In this document: piece after piece, positions 41,983-50,382 of the stretch
Position numbering within the stretch: position 1 is the first letter of the stretch
How the letters are laid out: every line of letters starts with the position of its first letter
NCBI GenBank assembly: GCA_934646115.1
Contig: CAKUEM010000004.1
Location: forward strand, 1 to 64,000
Source: an uncultured Oscillospiraceae bacterium
GTDB lineage: Bacteria > Bacillota > Clostridia > Oscillospirales > JAAYXM01
DNA length: 64,000 nucleotides
Direction: 5' to 3'
Notes under the pieces: generated by a model
Seen by the model: only the letters and a program-made list of their open reading frames with translations
Told to the model about the DNA's origin: nothing
Database searches by the model: none
Made by a program: the position numbers and the translations under genes

Positions 41983-43260
41983 ATGATAAAAGGCTGCTGC
42001 GCGCGTTTGAAAACGCTGTTTCGCTTAGATCAGCTGTCGCCCGAATTTTTGACCTTTATCAATGCGTATTTCTGCTTTTCTACCGCTGTGAATTTGTCTA
42101 ATATTTTTATCAGCACATTTTTATTCTCGGCGGGCGGCGAGATGTCGACCATCGCGATGTATCATATTTTCTTTTATTTTTGTGAGATGCTCGGTACTTA
42201 TCTTGCTGTACGTTTTTCGCATAGGATCAGCAGTATTGCTTTCTCGGTCGCCGGGATCGCTTTGCATCTGGCGGCATATCTTGTCCTGCTGATCGCGCAG
42301 GAGAGAACGATACATATTTATCCGGTGATCGGTATCGTTTCCGGTATCGGCAGCGGGTTTTACTGGATCGCCTATTTCACGCTGATTCAGTTTTATACAA
42401 CCGAGCAGAACCGTCAGTACGGGATGTCCTATTCCGGTCTGATCGGAAACCTGATTATTTTAATTGCGCCGAGCTTTTCCGGCATTGTGCTGGTATGTAT
42501 TCCGGGGCATTGGGGATATATGACGGTGTTTGGCATTGCGTTTTTGTTTTTCGCGTGGTCGGTTTGGATCATTCGCAGGCTGAAATCTGCGGGGAAAAGT
42601 GAAAAAAGGCGCGTTTTATTTCCAATCATCCGTGAGTTTTGGCGTGAAAGAGTTCTGAATGACTCGATCTTATGCGAGTTTATCCGCGGGCTGCGAAGCG
42701 GATTGTATGTGTATTATTTCAATATTTTAATTTTTTCAATGACGTCGAATGAATTTGTACTCGGCCTAACCAGCACGATCAAAGGCGCGGCAGCCATGCT
42801 GATTTTTTACCTGTTGGGGCGGCGCCCGATCAGGCGAAAGAGCCGCTTTGCGCTCTTTTTCGTTGCGAGCATTCTTGGCATCTGCGTGACCTCGTCGCTC
42901 TTTTTCTGGTATACTGCGGTGGCGGTGGTGACCTATTCTGTATTGGACAACTCGACTAATGTGATTATTGACAATTATTCGGTATTCACAGGATACCAAA
43001 TTACGGAATATATATCCAGAAAGCGCGATCTGCGCATGGAAAATGCTGCGATTCGTTTGATTGCGCTTGAATGCGGGCGTATTACCGGCATCGTGATTTC
43101 TTTGCTTGTGCCGACGTCCGGAAAAGGCATCATTGTATTTTTCCTTGTGCTCGGCTTCCTCAACCTGCCGGTTTGGTGGCTGTATCGCCGCGCATCAAAA
43201 ATCTGTGAGGAGGGACACTATGGGAACGGCAATGACGCCGCGACTCCGTGCAATTGTTGA
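41983..43260 (+). CDS. MFS-type transporter, atypical composition
   Basis: A 425-residue membrane protein with about 12 predicted helices and a cytoplasmic basic loop in the middle (SAGKSEKRRVLF), a layout typical of the major facilitator superfamily. The first signature loop is poorly conserved, so substrate and direction are unknown. The coding sequence is visibly AT-richer than its neighbours and uses more A/T-ending codons, which suggests later acquisition. Its last 41 nt overlap trmK, and the trmK ribosome site lies inside it. Start at 41983 with a GGAGAG site. Confidence 0.65.
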   Translation: MIKGCCARLKTLFRLDQLSPEFLTFINAYFCFSTAVNLSNIFISTFLFSAGGEMSTIAMYHIFFYFCEMLGTYLAVRFSHRISSIAFSVAGIALHLAAYLVLLIAQERTIHIYPVIGIVSGIGSGFYWIAYFTLIQFYTTEQNRQYGMSYSGLIGNLIILIAPSFSGIVLVCIPGHWGYMTVFGIAFLFFAWSVWIIRRLKSAGKSEKRRVLFPIIREFWRERVLNDSILCEFIRGLRSGLYVYYFNILIFSMTSNEFVLGLTSTIKGAAAMLIFYLLGRRPIRRKSRFALFFVASILGICVTSSLFFWYTAVAVVTYSVLDNSTNVIIDNYSVFTGYQITEYISRKRDLRMENAAIRLIALECGRITGIVISLLVPTSGKGIIVFFLVLGFLNLPVWWLYRRASKICEEGHYGNGNDAATPCNC

Positions 43261-43936
43261 GCAGGTGCAGCCGGTCGAATCGGCGATCGACGTCGGCTGC
43301 GACCATGCGCAGGTTGGAATTTGGCTTGCGCGCCACGGAGTGGTGCGGCATATGACGGTGAGCGACGTCAATGAAGGTCCGCTGCGCCGCGCGGCAGAGG
43401 CGGTTCACGCGGCGGGACTTTCGGATCAGATCCGGTGCGTGCGCTGCGACGGGCTGGACGGCATCCCCCCGCAGGACGCGGTGATCATCGCGGGCATGGG
43501 CGGCGAGCTGATCGCCGAAATTTTGCGCCGCGCGCCGTGGACAAAGCGCGCACGCCGCCTTGTGCTGCAGCCGATGACCGCGCGCGAGGAGCTGCGCCAT
43601 TTCCTGCTTACCAATGGATATTGCATCAAAAAGGAGGCGCTCGCGCAAGAGCGCGATAAGCTGTATGCGGTGTTGTGCGTCGAGGGGGGCGAGCCTGCGC
43701 CGTTTGACGAGGCGGATCTTGTGCTGTCTGACCTGCGCGACCCCCTGGCGGCGCAATACCTTGCGGCGCAGATCGCGCGGCTTGAGCGCACGGTGCGCGG
43801 CATGCGCGCGGCGGAAACGCCGGATACCGGGAAGATCGAGCGTGCGGCGGCGCTGTGCGCGGCGCTGCGTGCCCGGCAGGCAGACATTTTAAGGAAAGGG
43901 ACGGAGAAACATGGCGAAGGTTGCGGAAATTCTTGA
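43220..43936 (+). CDS. trmK: tRNA (adenine(22)-N(1))-methyltransferase TrmK
   Basis: A 238-residue SAM-dependent methyltransferase with the Rossmann motif AIDVGCDHAQVGIWLA, the second-strand Asp in VSDVNEGP, and the COG2384-type IIAGMGGELI segment. It makes m1A22 in certain tRNAs. A C-terminal coiled-coil-like helical tail is present. The start is taken at ATG 43220, after GGAGGG; an ATG four codons later is possible. It overlaps nif3-like by 26 nt, an arrangement conserved in Firmicutes. Confidence 0.92.
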   Translation: MGTAMTPRLRAIVEQVQPVESAIDVGCDHAQVGIWLARHGVVRHMTVSDVNEGPLRRAAEAVHAAGLSDQIRCVRCDGLDGIPPQDAVIIAGMGGELIAEILRRAPWTKRARRLVLQPMTAREELRHFLLTNGYCIKKEALAQERDKLYAVLCVEGGEPAPFDEADLVLSDLRDPLAAQYLAAQIARLERTVRGMRAAETPDTGKIERAAALCAALRARQADILRKGTEKHGEGCGNS

Positions 43937-44717
43937 ATTTTTAGATCAGCGCGCACCGATGCGCACGGCGCTGAGCTTCGATAACGTGGGTCTTTTGGTA
44001 GGCGATCCGGCGGCGCAGGTCGGGCGCGTTCTGGTTGCGCTTGACATTACGACGCCGGTCGTGGAAGAGGCGCGCGCGTGGGGCGCGGAGCTGATCGTTG
44101 CGCACCACCCCGTGATTTTTGACGCGTTAAAGCGCGTTGTTGCGGGCGACCCGGCGGCGGAGCGCGTGATCGCGCTGGTGCGCGGCGGGATCTCGGCGAT
44201 CTGCATGCATACAAATTTAGATGCGGCGCAGGGCGGCGTGAATGATGCGCTCGCCGCCGCGCTTCATGTGCAGCGTGAAACGTGGCTTGATCCGATCGCG
44301 GACGATGCGGGCATCGGCTGGGTGGGCGCGCTGTCCGCGCCCATGCCGTTTGCGCAATTTTTAGAGCATACGGCGCGCGCATTGCAGGTGTCCGGGCTGC
44401 GATATCAACAGTCCGGCGCGCAGGTGCGGCGCGTTGCGGTGGGCGGCGGTTCGTGCGGCAGCAGGCTTGCGCAGGCGGCGGCGCTCGGCTGCGATACGTT
44501 TGTCACGGCGGATGTCAAGCATTCGCAGTGGCTGGACGCGGCGGAATATCGCATCAATTTGATCGATGCAGGTCATTTTGCAACCGAAAATGTGGTCGTT
44601 GCGCCGCTGGCAGAGCAACTTGCACAAGCGTTTCCGGCGCTTTGCGTGCGCGTGTCGCAAGAGCAGCGTGACCCGGTTTCTTATTTTACAACAGAGGAGG
44701 CGCACCATGGCGCTTGA
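43911..44717 (+). CDS. Nif3-like dinuclear metal-centre protein (YqfO family)
   Basis: A 268-residue member of the NIF3/DUF34 family. Metal-ligand motifs are visible: VAHHPVIF with paired His, MHTNLDAAQGGVND, the glycine-rich GGGSCGS, and DAGHFATE with C-terminal His and Glu. It lacks the inserted PII-like domain of the longer YqfO proteins. Members form hexamers with two metals per subunit and may be GTP cyclohydrolase-like, but function is unsettled. It is coupled to trmK upstream and overlaps rqcH by 11 nt. Confidence 0.9.
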   Translation: MAKVAEILEFLDQRAPMRTALSFDNVGLLVGDPAAQVGRVLVALDITTPVVEEARAWGAELIVAHHPVIFDALKRVVAGDPAAERVIALVRGGISAICMHTNLDAAQGGVNDALAAALHVQRETWLDPIADDAGIGWVGALSAPMPFAQFLEHTARALQVSGLRYQQSGAQVRRVAVGGGSCGSRLAQAAALGCDTFVTADVKHSQWLDAAEYRINLIDAGHFATENVVVAPLAEQLAQAFPALCVRVSQEQRDPVSYFTTEEAHHGA

Positions 44718-46446
44718 CGCACTGTTTCTTTCACATCTTGCGCGCGAGCTGAACAATACGATCGCGGGCGCGCGCATCGATAAGATCCACCAGCCGGAGC
44801 GGGATGAGATCGTGCTCAATCTGCGTGCGGCATCCGGAAATAAGCGGCTTTTGCTGTCGGCGGGCGGAAATTATCCGCGCATTCATTTAACGGAAAGTTT
44901 GCGCGAGAACCCGCAGACGCCGCCGATGTTCTGCATGCTGCTGCGCAAATATTTTGCGGGCGGGCGCATTCTTTCCGTGTCGCAGCCGCGGCTTGAGCGC
45001 ATTGTAGACATTACCGTTGAGGGCAAGGATGAGATGGGCGTCGCCACGCAAAAGGTGATCACGATCGAGCTGATGGGGCGCTATTCCAACCTGATTTTGC
45101 GCGACCAGGCGGGGCGTGTGCTCGATTGTCTCAAGCGCGTGGATCTGGCGACCAATGAGAAGCGGCAGGTGCTGCCCGGATTGTTTTATGAGCTGCCACC
45201 CGCGCAGGATAAGCTGGATGCGCGCAAGCTCACCCGCGCGCAGCTGCTTGATATGATTTTGGAGGATGCGTCCGGCGCGGCGGATCAGTGGGTGCTGCAT
45301 CACTTTTTGGGGTTTTCGCCGCTTTTGTGCCGCGAGGCGGTCTATCGCGCGAGCGGCGCGTGCGACACGGCGATCGAAGCGCTTTCCGGTGCGCAGAAGG
45401 AGCGGCTTGCCGCCGCGATTTTGCAGCTTGCGAACGGGGATGCGGCGCCGACGCTGCTGCTTGATGGCGAGCTGCCGGTCGATTTTTCCTTCTGCGAGAT
45501 CACGCAGTATGAGGGGCATTACCGGGCGGTGCGCGCCGAGAGTCTGTCCCGGCTGCTGGACTTATTTTATGGAAAGCGCGATTTTGAAGAGCGTATGCGC
45601 GCGCGGTCGCAGGCGATGGTCAAAACGGTGCGCAATGCGCATGCGCGCGCGGTGCGCAAGCTCGCCGCGCAGAAGCAGGAGCTTTTAAACGCGCAAAACC
45701 GCGAACGGCTGCGCGAGCTGGGCGATCTGGTCACGGCGAATTTATACCGGATGCAGCGCGGCGACAGCACGCTGCGCGCGCAGGATTTTTTTGACCCCGC
45801 CGGGCGCGAGGTCGAGATCCCGCTGGATATTCGCTTAACACCGCAGCAGAACGCGGCGAAGCTTTATAAAGATTACACGCGCATGAAGCACGCAGAAGAA
45901 AACTTGCGCGGGCAAATGGAAAAGGGCGAGGGCGAGATCGAGTATTTAGAGAGCGTGCTTGAGATGATCGCCTGCGCGGAGGGCGAACAGGATCTGGCTG
46001 AGATCCGCGAGGAGCTGAGCGAGCTTGGCATCCTGCATGCGCCGCGCGCGAAGAAAAAACCGCGCGCGCTTGCCCCGCGCGAGTTTGTTTCAAGCGATGG
46101 ATTTCGCATTTATGCCGGGCGCAATAACCGGCAGAACGATCTGCTCACGCTGAAAAGCGCGCTCAAGGGCGATGTTTGGATGCACACACAGAAAATCCCC
46201 GGTACGCATGTGATCATCGAATGCGCCGGGCGCGACGTGCCGGACCGGACGTTGACCGAGGCGGCATGCATCGCGGCGTATTATTCGCGCGCGCGCGATT
46301 CGCAGAATGTGCCGGTGGATTACACGCAGGTGCGCAACGTGAAAAAACCGCCGGGCGCGCGGCCGGGCAAGGTGATCTACAGTCGGTTCCAAACTGCGTT
46401 CGTTTCGCCGGATGCTGCGCAGATCGAACGAATGATGAAAGGGTAA
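44707..46446 (+). CDS. rqcH: Rqc2-homologue RqcH (NFACT family)
   Basis: A 579-residue protein. NFACT-N comes first (about 1-180), then helix-hairpin-helix and coiled-coil parts, then NFACT-R (about 445-560, with SSDGFRIYAGRNNRQND and HTQKIPGTHVII). RqcH binds 50S subunits with stalled peptidyl-tRNA and adds C-terminal alanine tails that mark the peptide for degradation. The residue pair known as Asp97-Arg98 in Bacillus is Glu97-Arg98 here (QPRLERIVDI), a conservative change. Older names are FbpA or fibronectin-binding protein. Start ATG after GGAGG, 10 nt inside the upstream gene. Confidence 0.94.
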   Translation: MALDALFLSHLARELNNTIAGARIDKIHQPERDEIVLNLRAASGNKRLLLSAGGNYPRIHLTESLRENPQTPPMFCMLLRKYFAGGRILSVSQPRLERIVDITVEGKDEMGVATQKVITIELMGRYSNLILRDQAGRVLDCLKRVDLATNEKRQVLPGLFYELPPAQDKLDARKLTRAQLLDMILEDASGAADQWVLHHFLGFSPLLCREAVYRASGACDTAIEALSGAQKERLAAAILQLANGDAAPTLLLDGELPVDFSFCEITQYEGHYRAVRAESLSRLLDLFYGKRDFEERMRARSQAMVKTVRNAHARAVRKLAAQKQELLNAQNRERLRELGDLVTANLYRMQRGDSTLRAQDFFDPAGREVEIPLDIRLTPQQNAAKLYKDYTRMKHAEENLRGQMEKGEGEIEYLESVLEMIACAEGEQDLAEIREELSELGILHAPRAKKKPRALAPREFVSSDGFRIYAGRNNRQNDLLTLKSALKGDVWMHTQKIPGTHVIIECAGRDVPDRTLTEAACIAAYYSRARDSQNVPVDYTQVRNVKKPPGARPGKVIYSRFQTAFVSPDAAQIERMMKG

Positions 46447-46452
46447 TATGCT

Positions 46453-46860
46453 ATGATAGAGATTGAAAAGCTTCGCGAATTTTTTAAAAAAGACCGCTTC
46501 GCCATGGGGATCGGCACGGTGATCGAAGAGGTTGCGCCGGGGCGCGCCGTCTGCTCGCTCACGCCGACCGAGCAGCATTTAAACGCGGGCGATGCGGTGC
46601 AGGGCGGCGTGATCTTCACGCTGGCGGATTTTGCGTTTGCACTCGCGTCAAATTGCGAGGGAGAGATGATCGTGTCGCTCGAAAACAGCATCTCGTTTAT
46701 CGCGCCGCCAAAAGGGAAAATCACCGCGACGGCGACGGTGTATAAAAAGACCGGAAAAATTGCGTTTTGCGATGTTGTTGTGCATGACGAGCGGGAACAG
46801 CTTGTTGCTAAAATGAGCGTTTGCGGCTATCGGAAGGGCATAAACCTGCCGATCGAGTGA
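46453..46860 (+). CDS. PaaI-type hotdog thioesterase
   Basis: A 135-residue acyl-CoA thioesterase of the PaaI/YbaW type: NAGDAVQGGVIFTLADFAFA covers the fold's catalytic helix. The histidine common in HGG is Gln here, while the Asp of LAD is kept. Expected action is hydrolysis of aromatic or small acyl-CoA; substrate is unknown. It starts 6 nt after rqcH, so it ends that transcript. Confidence 0.85.
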   Translation: MIEIEKLREFFKKDRFAMGIGTVIEEVAPGRAVCSLTPTEQHLNAGDAVQGGVIFTLADFAFALASNCEGEMIVSLENSISFIAPPKGKITATATVYKKTGKIAFCDVVVHDEREQLVAKMSVCGYRKGINLPIE

Positions 46861-46923
46861 TGAAATCGGGGCTTTGCACCAAAGGTGCGGGGTCCCGCGC
46901 TGTTTTTTCGGCAAAATTTTGGC

Positions 46924-46952
46924 TTGTCAATGCGCAAAGTTCGTGATATGAT
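46924..46952 (+). promoter_or_regulatory. Promoter of the DUF951 gene
   Basis: TTGTCA (46924-46929), 17-nt spacer, TATGAT (46947-46952). Confidence 0.65.
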
Positions 46953-46989
46953 AATGAGAAACAAAAGTAGGAATAAGGCGGTGATCGGG

Positions 46990-47202
46990 TTGCAGAATAT
47001 AACCGAAATTCGCGTGGGTGATCTGCTCGAAATGCGCAAGCCGCACCCTTGCGGCTGCAAGGTTTGGGAGGTTTTGCGCGTCGGGATGGATTTTCGGCTG
47101 CGCTGCACCGAATGCCGACGTGAGCTGATGCTGCCGCGCGTCCGCGCGCTCAAGGCGGCACGGCGTGTGATTCGGGGCGATCAGATCATCGCATTGTCTT
47201 AA
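46990..47202 (+). CDS. DUF951 family protein (YyzM-like)
   Basis: A 70-residue basic protein with four cysteine/histidine positions, KPHPCGC and RCTEC, that suggest a small zinc-binding unit, followed by a basic R-rich stretch. This is the DUF951/YyzM pattern widespread in Firmicutes, with no assigned role. The start is inferred as TTG 46990, giving the normal family length; GTG 46981 is the alternative. Confidence 0.85.
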   Translation: MQNITEIRVGDLLEMRKPHPCGCKVWEVLRVGMDFRLRCTECRRELMLPRVRALKAARRVIRGDQIIALS

Positions 47203-47233
47203 TGAGAAAAGATGTTTGAAAGGAGTGTCTTTT

Positions 47234-47785
47234 ATGATGCAAAATCCAGCGGACGTAGCTGCGCGCCTGCGTGAGCTGCGCGAGGTTTGCGGTTATTCGG
47301 TCGAGCAGCTCGCAAGCGAGCTTTCTATTGACCCAGAGATCTATGCGGGCTATGAAACGGATGGCCGCGATATCCCAATCAGCGTGATTTTTGAGGTCGC
47401 GAACCTGTTCCGCGTTGATTTTAACGAAATTTTAACCGGCATGGGCGGGAAACTGGATACTTATCATGTTGTCCGCGCGGGCGAAGGTCGCCCGACAGAT
47501 CGACTGCCCGGCTATCGCTTTTCTGACCTCGCGTTTCGGTATGGACATAAGGTCATGCAGCCACTCCTGGTCACGCTTGACCCGTCGGACGAGATGCCGA
47601 AGCTGGTCACGCACAAGGGGCAGGAATTTAACTTTGTGCTTTCCGGCGCGATCACAGTCGTGTTTGGCGACCGCGAGATCACGCTGCATGCCGGCGATTC
47701 GATTTATTTTAACCCCGCACTTCCACATGGTCAGAAATGCGCGAGTGACGTTCCTTCGAGCTTTCTTACCGTGATTGCTGAATAA
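47234..47785 (+). CDS. XRE-family regulator with cupin domain
   Basis: A 183-residue two-domain regulator: an N-terminal helix-turn-helix (about 6-65, with VEQLASELSIDPEIYAGYET) and a C-terminal cupin barrel (about 110-180) with THKGQEFNFVLSGAI, EITLHAGDSIYF and NPALPHGQ carrying metal-ligand-type His residues. Such proteins sense a small molecule in the cupin and control neighbouring metabolic genes. It lies 17 nt upstream of an acyl-CoA ligase gene, which is the likely target. Start at MMQNPAD after GGAGTG. Confidence 0.87.
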   Translation: MMQNPADVAARLRELREVCGYSVEQLASELSIDPEIYAGYETDGRDIPISVIFEVANLFRVDFNEILTGMGGKLDTYHVVRAGEGRPTDRLPGYRFSDLAFRYGHKVMQPLLVTLDPSDEMPKLVTHKGQEFNFVLSGAITVVFGDREITLHAGDSIYFNPALPHGQKCASDVPSSFLTVIAE

Positions 47786-47802
47786 AAGAAGGAGAATGCT
47801 TC

Positions 47803-49467
47803 ATGTTACTCGACCGCTATTTACCCCGCATGGAATTTGAGTCCTATGAGGATTTTAAGGAAAATTATAAAGTGAATGTTCCGGAGGATTTTAACTTCGG
47901 CTACGATGTGGTAGACGCTTGGGCGCAGCAGGAGCCGGAGAAGCGCGCGCTCGTCTGGTGTGACGATCACGGTCATGAAAAGGTGTTCACCTTTACAGAT
48001 ATTTCGCGCCTTTCCAACCAGGCGGCGAACTTTTTCCGCTCGATCGGCGTGAAGCAGGGCGATGTGGTCATGCTGATCCTGCGCCGCCGCTGGGAATACT
48101 GGATCTGCGCCACGGCGCTGCATAAGCTGGGCGCAATTTTGATCCCGGGCACGCTGCAGCTGACGAAAAAGGACATCGTATATCGCGCGGACGCGGCGGG
48201 GATCTCCACAATCGTTTGCGTGAATGATCCGTTTGTCATCGAGCAGGTCGAGCAGACCATGCAGGAGACGAAAACGCTGAAAAACCGTATCCTTGTGGAG
48301 GACCACCGCGAGGGCTGGCTGAATTTCGGCGATGAGATCGCCCGCCAGCCGGACACATGGGAGCGCGTGCAAACCCATGTGAAGGACACGATGCTTGTGT
48401 ATTTCACTTCCGGTACGACAGGGATGCCGAAGATGGTCGCGCATAATTTTTCTTACCCGCTTGGGCATATCGTTACCGCGAAATACTGGCAGCAGGTGCA
48501 GGAAAATAAGTTACATATGAGCGTGTCAGACTCGGGCTGGGCGAAGTTCGGCTGGGGCAAGATCTACGGTCAGTGGCTGTGCGGCGCGGTGATTTTTGCC
48601 TATGATATGGACAAGTTTGTGCCGCTGCATCTGCTTGAAAAAATTACAAAATATCAGGTCACAACATTCTGTGCGCCGCCCACGATGTTCCGCTTCATGC
48701 TGCAGGAGGATCTTTCGCAGTTTGATTTAAGCTGCGTCAAGCACTGCTGCATCGCGGGCGAGCCGCTCAACCCGGAGGTATTCAACCGCTGGTATGAGCG
48801 CACGGGTCTGAAGCTTTATGAGGGATTCGGGCAGAGCGAATCTTCCGTCATGCTGGCGAATTTCCAGTGGTTTGAGCCGATTCCCGGCTCGACGGGGAAG
48901 CCGTCGCCGTTATATGACATTCACCTGATCGATGCGGACGGCAATGATTGTCCGGACGGCGAGGAAGGCTCGATCGTCGTGATGGACGTGAAGAATCATC
49001 CGCCCACAGGGCTGTTTGTCGGCTATTACGGCGACGATGCATTAACCGAAACGAATTTGCATGGGAAGTATTACGATACCGGCGACATGGCATGGCGCGA
49101 TTCCAACGGCTATTATTGGTTTATCGGCCGCAACGACGATGTGATCAAGTGCTCCGGTTATCGAATCGGTCCGTTTGAGGTGGAGAGCGCGCTGCTCACG
49201 CACCCGGCGGTGGTCGAATGTGCGATCACGGCGGCACCGGATCCGATTCGCGGTCAGGTCGTGAAGGCGACCTGCGTGCTTGCCGCGGGGTGGGCCCCGT
49301 CGGACGAGCTGGTGCGCGAGCTGCAAAATCACGTGAAGCATACGACTGCGCCGTATAAATATCCGCGCGTGGTCGAATTTGTGGAGGAACTGCCAAAAAC
49401 ATTGGGCGGCAAGATCAAGCGCGCGCAGATCCGTCATGAAAACCACGAAAAGGCGAAGCAACAGTAA
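47803..49467 (+). CDS. Acyl-CoA synthetase (AMP-forming)
   Basis: A 554-residue ANL-superfamily adenylating enzyme. The P-loop is TSGTTGMPKMVAHN, the A5 region EGFGQSESS, the hinge GDMAWRDSNGYYWFIGRNDDVI, and the catalytic Lys in KTLGGKIKR near the end. The pattern resembles medium- or branched-chain acyl-CoA synthetases more than acetyl-CoA synthetase; exact substrate is not determinable. The regulator next door senses perhaps the same acid or CoA ester (inference). Confidence 0.85.
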   Translation: MLLDRYLPRMEFESYEDFKENYKVNVPEDFNFGYDVVDAWAQQEPEKRALVWCDDHGHEKVFTFTDISRLSNQAANFFRSIGVKQGDVVMLILRRRWEYWICATALHKLGAILIPGTLQLTKKDIVYRADAAGISTIVCVNDPFVIEQVEQTMQETKTLKNRILVEDHREGWLNFGDEIARQPDTWERVQTHVKDTMLVYFTSGTTGMPKMVAHNFSYPLGHIVTAKYWQQVQENKLHMSVSDSGWAKFGWGKIYGQWLCGAVIFAYDMDKFVPLHLLEKITKYQVTTFCAPPTMFRFMLQEDLSQFDLSCVKHCCIAGEPLNPEVFNRWYERTGLKLYEGFGQSESSVMLANFQWFEPIPGSTGKPSPLYDIHLIDADGNDCPDGEEGSIVVMDVKNHPPTGLFVGYYGDDALTETNLHGKYYDTGDMAWRDSNGYYWFIGRNDDVIKCSGYRIGPFEVESALLTHPAVVECAITAAPDPIRGQVVKATCVLAAGWAPSDELVRELQNHVKHTTAPYKYPRVVEFVEELPKTLGGKIKRAQIRHENHEKAKQQ

Positions 49468-49478
49468 TGATTGAGCGA

Positions 49479-49516
49479 AAAAGCGCTCGGGTCACATGAC
49501 CCGGGCGCTTTTTGTG
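49479..49516 (+). terminator. Terminator between the acyl-CoA ligase and rubrerythrin genes
   Basis: A 16-bp near-perfect stem (49479-49494 against 49497-49513) with a T-tract, between converging genes. Confidence 0.75.
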
Positions 49517-49531
49517 TGTAAAAAACAGGTG

Positions 49532-50116
49532 TTACGGCGCGAGCGGCGTGGTGAAAAATCCGGTCGGGCGGTGGCAGACCGGGCACTGCGCGGGGACGTT
49601 GCTGCCGGTAAACGTATGCCCGCAGTTTTCGCATTTCCAGGTGATCGGGTTCGGCTTTGCATAGAGCGTGTTGCCGGAAAGCTGCTCGCGCATGGTCGTG
49701 AAGATCTGATTATGCGAGGCTTCGATGCGGGCAATTTGCTCGAATGAAGCGGCGATCTCCGAAAAGTTTTCGCTCCGCGCGATCTCCGCAAATTTCGGGT
49801 AGATCTCGGTCGCCTCCTGCGCCTCGCCATGCGCCGCGCTTTGCAGGTTTGCCAGACTGTCGCCGCCGGAAAACGGATAGCCCGCGTCAAACGCGATGTT
49901 TGGAAATCCGCCCGGCGTGCCCTGCACCAGATAGTCCCAAAAAATGCGCGCGTGCGCATGCTCATTGCGCGAAATTTCAGAGATCACGCGGTATAGATAC
50001 TCCTGCCCTTCTTTTCGCAGCTGCTCCGCCGTGAAGTCATAGCGGTTGCGCGCCTGGCTTTCCCCTGCAAATGCGCGCGCCAGATTTTTTTGTGTTTCCG
50101 TTCCTTCCAAATGCAT
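49532..50116 (-). CDS. Classical rubrerythrin
   Basis: A 194-residue peroxidase with the usual order: ferritin-like diiron domain first (AGESQARNRYDF, SRNEHAHARIF, ARIEASHNQIF) and C-terminal rubredoxin domain (CENCGHTF and CPVCHRP). It is the second rubrerythrin in the window, and differs in architecture from the reverse form at 28.9 kb. The start has AAAGGAG with an 8-nt spacer; it has no operon partners here. Confidence 0.94.
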   Translation of the reverse strand: MHLEGTETQKNLARAFAGESQARNRYDFTAEQLRKEGQEYLYRVISEISRNEHAHARIFWDYLVQGTPGGFPNIAFDAGYPFSGGDSLANLQSAAHGEAQEATEIYPKFAEIARSENFSEIAASFEQIARIEASHNQIFTTMREQLSGNTLYAKPNPITWKCENCGHTFTGSNVPAQCPVCHRPTGFFTTPLAP

Positions 50117-50166
50117 CGTGATCGCTCCTTTCAAAGCAGAGTTTTTCCGGTTTGGAAGAAATTATA

Positions 50167-50206
50167 CAAAAAAAGGAGACGAGCCTGTTGCGTTCAAGCT
50201 CGCCTC
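50167..50206 (-). promoter_or_regulatory. Hairpin with T-run in the rubrerythrin upstream region
   Basis: On the minus strand a 9-10-bp stem (about 50198-50206 with 50176-50184, one G-U) is followed by a run of seven T and then a TATAAT-like -10 (50161-50166). It could stop transcription entering from upstream or act as a leader element; the function is unclear. Confidence 0.35.
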
Positions 50207-50382
50207 TAAAAAAGGGGGGGTATGTAAATTGGGACCTTGCTCAATCCCAATTTGCAAGTTCATTATAGCATTGCATGCTGCGAAATGTGTGAATAATTTG
50301 TGAATAAAAAAAGAATGTTTTGCAACGAATATTTTTCCGCCTGCGGCAAAAAATGAAGAAAAAGCATGCAGGAGGGGAGCGC

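Noticed and set aside
41844..42101. 85-codon frame before the MFS gene
   Set aside because: No ribosome site, overlaps the MFS gene in another frame, and no recognisable protein pattern.
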